Of a stretch of DNA of 64,000 bases, positions 8,408 through 17,040 are shown piece after piece. Origin of the DNA: Myxococcus xanthus (lineage in GTDB: Bacteria > Myxococcota > Myxococcia > Myxococcales > Myxococcaceae). Both the position numbers and the translations under genes were made by a program. How positions within the stretch are numbered: position 1 is the stretch's first letter; each line of letters opens with the position of its first letter. The DNA lies in the NCBI RefSeq assembly GCF_006402735.1, contig NZ_CP017174.1:8908001-8972000 (forward strand), written 5' to 3'. The notes beneath the pieces are model-generated. The model saw only the letters and a program-made list of their open reading frames with translations, was not told the DNA's origin and did not search any database.

Positions 8408-9596
8408 CGACCTCGTAGTGAATCGTCTGGGCCCAGCCGGCCAGTGACTCGGCGGGCACGGACTCCTCGCCGTCGCGGCCCATCAGGGTGGCCGTCACGG
8501 GGCGCTCGTCGGACGTGGCGCGTGTCACGTCCACGATGAGGTGATTCATCATCACCCGTCCCAGCACCGGACACCGGCGGCCATTCACCAACACGTGCGC
8601 CTTGCCCGACGCGAGGCGCGGGTAGCCGTCGTAGTACCCCACCGGCAGCACCGCGATGCGCGTGGGCTCCGGACACCGGTACGTGCAGCCGTAGCCCACG
8701 TAGCTGCCCGCGGGCAGCCACTTCACCACCTGGCTGCGGCACCGCCACGACAGCACCGGCTTGAGCACCGGAACCTCGCCCAGCACCAGCCGCGCCGACA
8801 GCCGCGTCTCCGGCGACGGCCACAGCCCGTAGAGCGAAATCCCCACGCGCAGCGCCTCATAGCGGGCGCGGGGCAACACCAGCGTCGCGGCGCTCGCGGC
8901 GATGTGCCTTTGCAGCGGCCGGGCCGGCGCCAGTTGCTCGGAGAGGAACGCCAGCCCCTTCTCGAAGGCGTCCACCTGCGCCAATGCGTAGCCCTGCTCC
9001 GTCACGTCCTCCGTGTTGGCGAAGTGGCTGAGCGCGCCCACCACCTCCAGCACGTCGCGGGACTCCGAGAGGAAACGGGACTCCGTGGGCAGCCCCTCCA
9101 GCGTGAAGCCCTCGCGCCCCAGGCCGGTGTCGAGGTGGACGTGGACCCGCAGGGGGCGCTCCAGCTTCGCCGCGCGCAACACCGCCGCCGCGTCCGCCCA
9201 GCCACGGTCCGCCACCACCGCGTCCACGCCCTCGCGCGCCAGCACCACCGCCTCATCCGGCGCCACCGCGCCCAGGACGAGCACCTGCCGTGGCGCCAGT
9301 CCCCGTGCCCGCTCGTACTCCCGCACCTTCAGCGCGTCCTGCGGGGCAATGACATAGAGGAGGTCCACCTCGCCGTGGACCACGGGCAGCACCTGCGCCA
9401 GCCCGTGCCCATACGCGTTGCCCTTGAGCACCACTCCCAGGGCGCGCGGCGCCGCCCCCTGCCCCTCCAGGGCCCGGAACACGGCGACGTTGTGCCGCAG
9501 AGCGGACGCACTCAACTCCAGCCACGAGGAATGGACCGCGTCTCCTGGGCCACTGCCGATTGACTCCACGTTCACCTCCACCACGCTCGCAGCCAT
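8364..9596 (-). CDS. alr: alanine racemase
   Basis: The enzyme interconverts L- and D-alanine with PLP and supplies D-Ala for peptidoglycan. The 410-residue protein has the PLP-lysine motif VVLKGNAYGHG with Lys at about residue 58, the VHLDTGLGREGF strand with the usual hydrolase-like TG(M/L)xRxG pattern, RVGISLYGLWPS, the catalytic-Tyr region SYVGYGCTYR, and the substrate-side strand VGYYDGYPR. All key regions are present. The ATG at 9596 is the best fit to the family N-terminus, although no strong ribosome site precedes it. The gene ends inside the acyltransferase gene on the opposite strand (44-base overlap) and is divergent from the sigma factor gene. Confidence 0.92.
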   Translation of the reverse strand: MAASVVEVNVESIGSGPGDAVHSSWLELSASALRHNVAVFRALEGQGAAPRALGVVLKGNAYGHGLAQVLPVVHGEVDLLYVIAPQDALKVREYERARGLAPRQVLVLGAVAPDEAVVLAREGVDAVVADRGWADAAAVLRAAKLERPLRVHVHLDTGLGREGFTLEGLPTESRFLSESRDVLEVVGALSHFANTEDVTEQGYALAQVDAFEKGLAFLSEQLAPARPLQRHIAASAATLVLPRARYEALRVGISLYGLWPSPETRLSARLVLGEVPVLKPVLSWRCRSQVVKWLPAGSYVGYGCTYRCPEPTRIAVLPVGYYDGYPRLASGKAHVLVNGRRCPVLGRVMMNHLIVDVTRATSDERPVTATLMGRDGEESVPAESLAGWAQTIHYEVVTRLGAHLKRTVVA

Positions 9597-9801
9597 ACCA
9601 GCAATGTGCGGGCCATGCGCCAGGCGCGGCCCGTATGCCACACCCGCCCGCGCGCGGAGCAGGCGGACGGCGGTGGCAACACCCCGGGTCCATGCCGCCT
9701 CGTTGCTGGAAGAGCCGCTGGGGAAGCATTGTCGGCCTTGACGGTTGAACCGCCCGGAGCGGTTTTCCGGAGGCAGTGCCATCGACTCGCGCGTGTCCCC
9801 C

Positions 9802-10695
9802 ATGGACTTATCCCTGGCCCAGGCCTTCGTCGCGGCACGCGGTGGCACGGAGGCGTCTTCACCGGAGTCGCTGGCCCCACTCCAAGCACGGCTGGCCCAG
9901 GCCCTGGACATGGCGCGCGCGCCCTGGCCCGGGGTGGACCTGGAAGGCCGCCACTTCGTCAGTCACCTCGCCCGGCTGCTCCCCGGTGACGGCACTGCAG
10001 TGGAGACACTGAGCCTGCCGGACGTCTACCTCGCTCGCGCGGCGGCGGACGGGCTGCCCTCGGCGCTCTCCGCGTTCGAGGCGCGCTACCTCCCGGAGGT
10101 GAATCTCGCGGTGGCCCGGCTGAAGCTGCCGCCCTCGGGCCTGGACGAGGTACGCCAGCTCTTGCGTCAGCGCATGCTCGTGGGCAGCGCGGAGACACCG
10201 GCCCGGCTGGCGGCCTATCCGGGCACGGGCCCACTGAGTGGCTGGGTGCGCGCGGCGGCGCTGTGGCTCGCCCTAGACTGGCAGCGGCAGCGCGGCGGAC
10301 CGGCGGACTCCACGGACGACGGCGACCTGTCGATGCTGGTGTCTCCCGAGGACGACCCCGAGCTGGCCTACCTCAAGCGCACGTACCGCGCCGAGTTCAG
10401 CGACTGCTTCTCCACCGCGCTCCTCGCGCTGGAGCCGCGCCAGCGCAACGTGCTGCGCCTCAAGTACCTGGACGGCCTGAGCATCGACCAGCTCGCCGCG
10501 CTGTATGGCGTGCACCGCTCCACCACGGCGCGCTGGGTGCTGGACGCGCAGGAATCCCTGCTCCAGCGGACGCGGCAACGGCTCACCGAGCGCCTGCGCC
10601 TCACGTCCTCCCAGCTCGACAGCGTGCTGCGCCTCATCTCCAGTCAGCTCGATGTGAGCCTCAGCCGCCTGCTGCGCTCGCGGATGAACGACTGA
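9802..10695 (+). CDS. sigma-70 family factor of the Myxococcales type
   Basis: A 297-residue regulator related to ECF sigma factors. The region-4 helix-turn-helix is clear (LALEPRQRNVLRLKYLDG, then LAALYGVHRSTTARWV). The region 2 part is divergent but has LSGWVRAAALWLALDW, like the Myxococcales-restricted sigma family. A C-terminal tail repeats SSQLDSVLRLI / SSQLDVSLSRL. The start is the ATG at 9802; an in-frame GTG at 9793 is possible. The stop is 12 bases before the kinase gene that begins with an anti-sigma-like zinc motif, so the two are almost certainly a regulator pair: the kinase protein would hold or release this factor. Confidence 0.85.
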   Translation: MDLSLAQAFVAARGGTEASSPESLAPLQARLAQALDMARAPWPGVDLEGRHFVSHLARLLPGDGTAVETLSLPDVYLARAAADGLPSALSAFEARYLPEVNLAVARLKLPPSGLDEVRQLLRQRMLVGSAETPARLAAYPGTGPLSGWVRAAALWLALDWQRQRGGPADSTDDGDLSMLVSPEDDPELAYLKRTYRAEFSDCFSTALLALEPRQRNVLRLKYLDGLSIDQLAALYGVHRSTTARWVLDAQESLLQRTRQRLTERLRLTSSQLDSVLRLISSQLDVSLSRLLRSRMND

Positions 10696-10707
10696 CGCGC
10701 GCGTCCC

Positions 10708-13686
10708 ATGGCCTGCTTGGATGAAAACACGTTCGTGGCGCTGCTGATGGGGGGCCTGCCTCCCGCGCGCGCGACGGAGGTGGATGCGCACCTGGATACC
10801 TGCTCCGCCTGCCGCCGCATGGTGGCCGAGGCCCTGCGGGCGCAGGCCCCCGACGACCACCCGCCCGGGGCCACCACCGTGCTGACGAACTCCCGGCCGC
10901 CCTCGGGAAAAGGGCCCTCGCTGGAGCGAGGCACCGCGGTGGGCCGCTACCTGGTGTTGGAGCGGCTGGCCTCCGGAGGCATGGGCGTCGTCTACAGCGC
11001 CTACGACCCGGAGCTGGACCGGCGCGTGGCGCTCAAGCTGCTGCGCGTCGCGGCCCTGGGCCTGGAGGCGGAGCAGGGCCGCGCACACCTGCTGCACGAA
11101 GCGCAGGCCATGGCGCGCGTCTCCCATCCGCACGTGGTGCCCGTCTACGACGTGGGCACCTTCGGGCCGCAGGTGTTCCTCACCATGGAGTTGGTGGACG
11201 CGCGGACGCTGCGCCCCTGGCTGAAGGACGCGCCTCGGACGTGGCGACAGGTGTTGGCGCTGTTCCTGGACGCGGGCCGGGGACTCGCGGCGGCGCACGC
11301 GGCGGGCGTGGTCCACGGGGACTTCAAGCCGGAGAACCTGCTGGTGGGCCAGGACGGCCGCGTGCGCGTCACTGACTTCGGGCTCGCGCGCAACGCCAAT
11401 CCATTGGACGACGTGTCACCCCTGGCGGGAGGCACGCCCGCGTACATGGCCCCCGAGCAGATGGAGGCCCACGCGCCCGCGGATGCCCGAAGCGACCAGT
11501 TCGCCTTCTGCGTCACGCTGTACGAAGCCCTCTACGGCGAGCGCCCCTTCGCCGCCACCACCCCGCACGAACTGCTGACCGAGGTCCGCGCCGGCAAGGT
11601 GCGGCCCGCGCCCCGGGGCACACACGTCCCGCCCTGGCTGCGGCGCGTGCTGCTGCGGGGGCTGTCCGCCAGTGCCATGGGCCGGTACACGGACCTGAAT
11701 GCCCTGCTGGTCGCGCTTCAGCACGACCCGGCCTCGCGCTGGAAGCGCTGGTTGCCCGCGGTGGGCGGCGTGGCGCTGCTGCTGCTGGCGGTGGGCCTTA
11801 CCCACGCGGTGCACGCCAGCCGGGCACGGGCATGCCAGAGCGCCGACGAGGCCATGGCCTCGGTGTGGGGGCCGGAAGCGCAGCAGACCATCGAGTCCGC
11901 TTTCCTCGCGACGGGCAAGCCCTTCGCGCCCGCCGCATGGCTCCGCGTGCGGCGCACGTTGGATGCGTACACCGCGGAGTGGGCGTCGATGCGAACCTCC
12001 GCTTGCGAGGCCACGCGCGTGCGGGGTGAGCAATCCGAGCAGGTGCTCGCGCGGCGCATGCATTGCCTGGATGGACGGCTGGCGGAAGTGGCCGCCCTCA
12101 CGCAGCTCTTCACCCGGGCGGACGCGGGCACCGTGGAGCTGGCCGCGCGCGCCGCGGAGGCCCTGCCGCCGCTGGGCAGGTGCTCGGACCTGGCGGCACT
12201 GGCGGCGCGTGAGCCCCAACCCACGGACGGCGCCTCTCTTGAACGGGCACGAGCGCTGGTGCGGGTGCGAGCAATGAAGGCCGCGGGCAAGTACACGGAG
12301 GCGGTGGCGCTGCTGGAGCCCGTGGTGAAGGCGGCGAAGGACGCGGATGACCGCCACGGCGGCGCGGACGCCCTGCTGCTGATGGGACAACTGCGGGAGG
12401 AGACGGGGCAGCCGCGCGACGCGGAGACCACCTACTTCGACGCCGTGTGGAACGCGGAGGCCGGACGCAACGACGTGACGGCCGCGCGCGCCTGGACGCG
12501 GCTGGTACATGCCTCCGGCTATGTGCTGAACCAGCACGCCCTGGGACACCGGTGGCGTGAGCGCGCGGAGGCCGCCATTGAACGGCTGGGCGGTGACGGC
12601 GTGCTGCGCGCGCAGCTCCAGGCCCGGGTTGGCGCGCTCCTCTTCGCGCAGGGGCGCTACACGGAGGCGGCCGAGCAGCAGGAGTCCGCCCTCTCGCGAT
12701 TGGAAGCCACCTATGGGCCCGACAGCCTGGAGGTCACCGACGTCCGGCTGGAGCTGGGTGCCACGCGCATGGCGCAACTGCGCGCCGACGAGGCGATGCG
12801 GCTCTTCGAACAGGCGCTGAGCACGCGCCGCGCGGCCCTGGGGCCCAGCCATCCGGACGTGGCACGTGCCCAGCTGGAGCTGGCCTATGCGCACTGGCGC
12901 AGGTCTGACGTCGAACAGGTGGAAACCCTGGCCCGCGGCGCGCTGGAGGTCTTCGAGCGCGCGCTCGGCCCCGAGCACCCGGATGTCGCCTCCGCCATCA
13001 ATCCCCTGGCCGCGGCCCTCCAACGGATGAACCGCTCCGATGAGGCGCTGCGGCTCCAGGAGCGCGCGCTGGACATCGCGCTCAAGGTCGAAGGCGCGGA
13101 CGGCGCGGGGGCGCTCATCACCCTGGGCAACCTGGCCACGTTGATGGCGCGTGCCGGCCGCTCCGAAGAGGCCCTGACCCGCTTCCACACCATGCTCGCG
13201 CCGCTGGAGCAGCGGCTGGGCGCCCAGCATCCCTACGTGGCCCAGACGCTGCGGGCCACGGGCAAGCTTTTGATGATGGACCAGCGCTACACCGAAGCCC
13301 TGCCCTACCTCGAGCGCGCCCGCGCCATCCTCGATGCGCGCGAGGACGATGCCTACGGCTACCGGACGGGGACGCTGATGGACCTGGGCCGCACGCTGCT
13401 GGCGCTGCACCGGCCGCTTCAAGCCGCCGAACTCCTGGAGCGGGTGGTGGCCAGCGGAGCCCGGTCGCCGCAGGCGCCCAGCGAGCAGGCACGCGCGCGT
13501 TTCCTTCTGGCACAAGCGCTCTGGGACGCGAAGCGGGACCGGCCCCGCGCGCTTCAGTTGGCGGACGAAGCCCGTGAGTCATTGGTGACGCTGGGGACGT
13601 CAGGGCAGGAGGCGCTGGAGGAAGTGGATGCCTGGCGGGCACGCCTGCCCAGGCCCACACACATTCCCGCCGCGCGAGCCCCCTGA
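10708..13686 (+). CDS. Ser/Thr kinase with anti-sigma zinc motif, TM helix and TPR repeats
   Basis: A 992-residue multi-domain signalling protein. Residues 1-40 carry H28-x3-C32-x2-C35, the zinc anti-sigma motif. The kinase follows: glycine loop near 89-94, Lys110, Glu131, catalytic loop HGDFKPEN (Asp205, Asn210; HGD instead of HRD), DFG at 223-225 and APEQ. A transmembrane helix lies at about 349-370, so kinase and zinc motif are cytoplasmic and the rest is probably periplasmic. From about 520 to 960 run tetratricopeptide repeats of the Kinesin-light-chain type (42-residue period, with ALGPEHPDVA-like joints). Twelve bases separate it from the sigma gene, so it is the likely cognate anti-sigma factor and sensor. 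Confidence 0.92.
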   Translation: MACLDENTFVALLMGGLPPARATEVDAHLDTCSACRRMVAEALRAQAPDDHPPGATTVLTNSRPPSGKGPSLERGTAVGRYLVLERLASGGMGVVYSAYDPELDRRVALKLLRVAALGLEAEQGRAHLLHEAQAMARVSHPHVVPVYDVGTFGPQVFLTMELVDARTLRPWLKDAPRTWRQVLALFLDAGRGLAAAHAAGVVHGDFKPENLLVGQDGRVRVTDFGLARNANPLDDVSPLAGGTPAYMAPEQMEAHAPADARSDQFAFCVTLYEALYGERPFAATTPHELLTEVRAGKVRPAPRGTHVPPWLRRVLLRGLSASAMGRYTDLNALLVALQHDPASRWKRWLPAVGGVALLLLAVGLTHAVHASRARACQSADEAMASVWGPEAQQTIESAFLATGKPFAPAAWLRVRRTLDAYTAEWASMRTSACEATRVRGEQSEQVLARRMHCLDGRLAEVAALTQLFTRADAGTVELAARAAEALPPLGRCSDLAALAAREPQPTDGASLERARALVRVRAMKAAGKYTEAVALLEPVVKAAKDADDRHGGADALLLMGQLREETGQPRDAETTYFDAVWNAEAGRNDVTAARAWTRLVHASGYVLNQHALGHRWRERAEAAIERLGGDGVLRAQLQARVGALLFAQGRYTEAAEQQESALSRLEATYGPDSLEVTDVRLELGATRMAQLRADEAMRLFEQALSTRRAALGPSHPDVARAQLELAYAHWRRSDVEQVETLARGALEVFERALGPEHPDVASAINPLAAALQRMNRSDEALRLQERALDIALKVEGADGAGALITLGNLATLMARAGRSEEALTRFHTMLAPLEQRLGAQHPYVAQTLRATGKLLMMDQRYTEALPYLERARAILDAREDDAYGYRTGTLMDLGRTLLALHRPLQAAELLERVVASGARSPQAPSEQARARFLLAQALWDAKRDRPRALQLADEARESLVTLGTSGQEALEEVDAWRARLPRPTHIPAARAP

Positions 13687-13746
13687 ATGCCTGACATCCG
13701 ACAGAGGGTTTCCGGATAGATGCAAAGCGCATTAAAGGGAGGGCGG

Positions 13747-14412
13747 ATGCGAACGCTCTTCATTGGAGACGTGCACGGGTGCGCGGAGGAGCTGGACGCG
13801 CTGCTGACGCAGTGCGCCTGGCGGCCGGACGACCGCGTGGTGCTGGTGGGAGACCTGGTGGCGAAGGGCCCGGACTCCGCCGGTGTGGTGCGCCGTGCGC
13901 GTGAGAAGGGCTTCCTGGCGGTGCGGGGCAACCATGACGCCCACGTGTTGCGATGGCACGCCGGCCGGGGGCCGCGCGGCAAGAAGCTGAAGCCCGAGCA
14001 TCAGCAGGTGCTGGACACCCTGACGCCCGAGGACTGGGCGTGGCTGGAGTCCCAGCCGCTGTACCGCTTCTTCCCTGAACTGAACGTGGTCGCCGTGCAC
14101 GGCGGGTTGGTGCCAGGCGTACCGCTGGAGGCACAGAAGGAAGACGAGCTGCTCAACCTGCGCAGCATCCTGCCGGATGGGACGCCGTCGAAGCGCGTGG
14201 ACGCGGGCGCGCCCTGGGCCAGCCTGTGGCAGGGGCCAGAGCTGGTCATCTTCGGCCACGACGCCATGCGGGGCATCCAACGGCACCCGCATGCGGTGGG
14301 GCTGGACTCCGGCTGCGTGTACGGCGGCAAGCTCTCCGCCTACGTGATGCCGGAGGGCCGCCTCGTGTCCGTCCTGGCGAAGCGCGCCTACGTGGACGTG
14401 GACGCCTCCTAG
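13747..14412 (+). CDS. ApaH-like calcineurin-type phosphoesterase
   Basis: A 221-residue metallophosphoesterase. The metal-site motifs are in order: GDVHG, GDLVAKGPDS (standard GDLVDRGPxS with Lys for Arg), GNHDAH, HGGLVPG and FGHDA. This is the pattern of symmetrical diadenosine tetraphosphatase (ApaH) and PrpE-type serine/threonine phosphatases; the short length (ApaH is about 280) favours a PrpE-like or RNA-decapping ApaH-like enzyme. The ATG at 13747 has AGGGAGGG directly upstream; an earlier in-frame ATG at 13720 is less likely. It follows the kinase gene by 60 bases on the same strand, so a functional link to the kinase pathway is possible but unproven. Confidence 0.85.
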   Translation: MRTLFIGDVHGCAEELDALLTQCAWRPDDRVVLVGDLVAKGPDSAGVVRRAREKGFLAVRGNHDAHVLRWHAGRGPRGKKLKPEHQQVLDTLTPEDWAWLESQPLYRFFPELNVVAVHGGLVPGVPLEAQKEDELLNLRSILPDGTPSKRVDAGAPWASLWQGPELVIFGHDAMRGIQRHPHAVGLDSGCVYGGKLSAYVMPEGRLVSVLAKRAYVDVDAS

Positions 14413-14437
14413 AAGAAGGAAGCGTCCACGCGCGTCA

Positions 14438-15730
14438 TCACGTCGCCGGGGGCCGCACCACCAGCACGGGCCGGTCCGTGCGCAGCAGCAGGGACTGCGT
14501 CACCGAGCCCAGTACGGCGCGCTTCCAGCCCGACCGCCCATGCGTGCCCATGACGATGGCGCTCGCGCCCAGCCGCTCGGCCGTCTGCGCCAGCGTGGCC
14601 ACCACGTCCTTGCTGCCGGGGATGATGTTCAGCCGCGCGTTCCGGTCATTCGCGCTCTTGGGGACGAGCGCCGAGAGTTGCTCGCGCATCTGGGCCTCCT
14701 CCTCGAGTGACGGCTTCGATTCCGTGGCGTGCACCAGGTGCACCGTGCCGCCCGGAGCCGTCAACGCGAAGGCATGGGCCACCGCGCGGTTGCCCGTCTC
14801 CGAGAAGTCCGTGGCCACCATCACCTCACGGTACTCCGGCAGCGGTGTGTCCGTGCCCACCGTCATCGCCTGCGCGGGCACGCACACCACGGACATCCGC
14901 GCCAGCCGCAGCGCATGGCGCGATACACTCCACAGCCGCCCCAGCGCGCGCCGGTGGTGCGTGCCCACCACCAACAGGTCCGCGTGCTCCTGCTCGGCCA
15001 GGTCCACCAGGTGGTCGGCGATGCGTCCCACGCCCACCTCCACGCGAGAGCGCACGGGCGTTCCGCCCTGGGCCAGCGGAGCCAGCAACTCCGCGCTCTC
15101 CCGCTCCAGCACCTGCTGCAGCTCGGGGAGGGCCTCACCGTAGGCCAAGGCATGCCGCAGCCCCAGGCGGCGGGCTTCCTCCTCGGGCCAGTAGACGCGT
15201 CCGCCCATCACGTCCACCCGGCCACCCTTGCTCAACGTCAGCACCCAGTCGCGCGCCGCCTCGAAGGGCAGCGAGCGGTCCACGCCGAGGAACACCTTCA
15301 GGGGCCGCTCGCCCCGGACCCACGCCTCCAGCGGTGCAGGGTCGCGCATGACGAGCAGGGGCACCGTCAGCGACTGCGCCATCCGGTCCACCGTGCCACC
15401 CTCGCCCCCGAAGGGCGATTCGTCCGCGGCTCGCGATGCCACCACCAGCGAGGCACCCTGCTCCCGGCAGAACCCCTCCAGCATCACCGCCGGCTCGCCG
15501 GTGAGGAGCACGGGCTCCACCTTCACACCCAGCTGCTCCAGACGCTTCGTCTCGTCGCTCAGCACCGCCTCGGCGGACCCCAACAGGGCCTTGCCGAAGG
15601 CGCGCACGGAGTCGGGGTTGAGGACATGAACCAGCCACAGGGACGTACCGGCCTTGCGAGCCAGCTCCGCGGCCAGCGTGGAGGCCCGCCGCGCGGTGTC
15701 GGAGAAGTTGGTGGCGCAGACAATGGACAT
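14438..15730 (-). CDS. universal stress protein with three USP-like domains
   Basis: A 430-residue cytosolic protein made of three successive USP folds: about 1-130, 143-285 and 300-430. The last is canonical, with VATDFSE at its start and the ATP-binding GTHGRSGWKRAVLGS motif. The second has GTHHRRALGRLW and lacks the full Gly-Ser pattern. The first begins ATNFSDTA and has a degenerate motif (ASRAADESPFGGEGG). One ATP-binding and two degenerate domains suggest an intramolecular regulator. The start ATG at 15730 has GGAG seven bases upstream. It follows the 2-hydroxyacid dehydrogenase gene by 36 bases on the same strand, so the two are probably co-expressed, perhaps during low oxygen or starvation. 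Confidence 0.9.
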   Translation of the reverse strand: MSIVCATNFSDTARRASTLAAELARKAGTSLWLVHVLNPDSVRAFGKALLGSAEAVLSDETKRLEQLGVKVEPVLLTGEPAVMLEGFCREQGASLVVASRAADESPFGGEGGTVDRMAQSLTVPLLVMRDPAPLEAWVRGERPLKVFLGVDRSLPFEAARDWVLTLSKGGRVDVMGGRVYWPEEEARRLGLRHALAYGEALPELQQVLERESAELLAPLAQGGTPVRSRVEVGVGRIADHLVDLAEQEHADLLVVGTHHRRALGRLWSVSRHALRLARMSVVCVPAQAMTVGTDTPLPEYREVMVATDFSETGNRAVAHAFALTAPGGTVHLVHATESKPSLEEEAQMREQLSALVPKSANDRNARLNIIPGSKDVVATLAQTAERLGASAIVMGTHGRSGWKRAVLGSVTQSLLLRTDRPVLVVRPPAT

Positions 15731-15766
15731 GACAGCTCCAGGTTCGAGTGGGGCGTGGAGTGGAAA

Positions 15767-16783
15767 TCAACGCGCGCGGAGCACCTGCTCGGCGCGCACC
15801 TCGTTCACCAGGGGCTCGCCACGTTCGAAGGCCTGGAGGCTCGCCAGCGTCGTCTCGGCGATGTTGGCGAGCGCCTCATGGGTGAGGAAGGCCTGATGCG
15901 ACGTGACGAGCACGTTCGGAAAGGTGAGCAGCCGCGCCAGCACGTCATCCTGGAGCACCTGCCCGGAGAGGTCCTGGAAGAAGACGCCCTCCTCTTCTTC
16001 ATACACATCCAGTCCGGCCCCGCCGATGTGGCCGGACTTGAGCGCGGCGACCAACGCCTTGCTGTCGATGAGCGCGCCGCGGCCGGTGTTGACGAGCATC
16101 ACGCCCCGCTTCATCCGCGCCAGCGCCGCCGCGTCCACCAGGTGTCGCGTGCCCGGCGTCAGCGGGACATGCAGCGTGAGGATGTCCGACTCGGCGAAGA
16201 GCGTGTCGAGCGGTGCGTAGCGCACGCCCAGCTCGCGCTCGAAGGCCGCGTCCGGCGCCACGTCGTAGCAGAGCACGTTGCAACCAAAGCCCTTGAAGAT
16301 GCGCGCCGCCACGCGGCCGATGCGGCCCGTGCCCACCACGCCCACCGTCTTGCCGGCGAGGTCGAAGCCCACCAGCCCGTCGAGCGAGAAGTTCCAATCA
16401 CGCACGCGTAAGAAGGCGCGCGGGATGTGGCGGTTGAGGGACATCACCAATGCCACCGCGTGCTCGGCCACCGCGTGGGGTGAGTACTCCGGCACGCGCG
16501 TGACACGCATGCCCAGCCGCCGCGCCGCTTCGAGGTCCACGTGGTTGTAGCCCGCGGAGCGCGCCGCCACGAGCCGCACCCCGCCCGCGTGCAGCACCTC
16601 CAGCGTGGCCGCATCCACCTTGTCGTTGACGAAGGAGCACACGGCGGGAAAGCCCTCCGCCAGCGGCGCCGTCTGGAGCGTCAGCCGTGGCTCGAAGTAG
16701 GTAAGCGCATGTCCGAAACGTGCGTTGGCGGCCTCCAGCGCGTCCCGGTCGTATCGGTGTGTGTCGAAGACAGCCACCCGCAT
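15767..16783 (-). CDS. ldhA: D-lactate dehydrogenase-type 2-hydroxyacid dehydrogenase
   Basis: A 338-residue NAD-dependent D-2-hydroxyacid dehydrogenase, most like fermentative D-lactate dehydrogenase, reducing pyruvate to D-lactate. The nucleotide-binding motif GTGRIG is at 151-156. The catalytic Arg is at about 235 (NTGRGAL), the Glu near 263-264 (DVYEEEE) and the His at 296 (TSHQAF). The substrate loop RSAGYNHVD is also typical of LdhA. The start ATG at 16783 has a GGGGAGCAGG ribosome site. It is the first gene of a two-gene operon with the universal stress protein and is divergent from the nicotinate phosphoribosyltransferase gene. The gene symbol rests on pattern only; a related hydroxyacid substrate is possible. 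Confidence 0.87.
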   Translation of the reverse strand: MRVAVFDTHRYDRDALEAANARFGHALTYFEPRLTLQTAPLAEGFPAVCSFVNDKVDAATLEVLHAGGVRLVAARSAGYNHVDLEAARRLGMRVTRVPEYSPHAVAEHAVALVMSLNRHIPRAFLRVRDWNFSLDGLVGFDLAGKTVGVVGTGRIGRVAARIFKGFGCNVLCYDVAPDAAFERELGVRYAPLDTLFAESDILTLHVPLTPGTRHLVDAAALARMKRGVMLVNTGRGALIDSKALVAALKSGHIGGAGLDVYEEEEGVFFQDLSGQVLQDDVLARLLTFPNVLVTSHQAFLTHEALANIAETTLASLQAFERGEPLVNEVRAEQVLRAR

Positions 16784-17040
16784 GCCTGCTCCCCTGCTCG
16801 GCGAGTCTATTTTCGCCGCGTACCGCCAGCGTCAATGCAAGGCCTGCTCCATGCAGCCCCCAGGCCGTGGGCCCTCGACAGCCGCGCAAAAGATGCGCAG
16901 CCAGGGGGCGCGCGGCAAAAGCTGCACGAACGGCGGACGCCCGCTCGCCCGGCAGCGGACTCGCGGGAGCGCGCGTCGAGGCCAGGGCCTAGCTTGAGTC
17001 TGAGGCGCCAGTGCCCCCCCTTTCGAGCGGAGCCCCCGAC

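Noticed and set aside
11416..13515. A 699-codon open frame on the minus strand across the kinase/TPR gene
   Set aside because: It is antisense to a protein with clear kinase motifs and TPR repeats, and has no recognisable family or start signal.
16750..16780. A GTGTC-like inverted repeat near pncB that might be another NrtR box
   Set aside because: The half-sites are GTGTC and GACAG with only 3 bases between them, and it lies inside the ldhA-like coding start. Spacing and sequence do not match the 5-base boxes at 43 kb.
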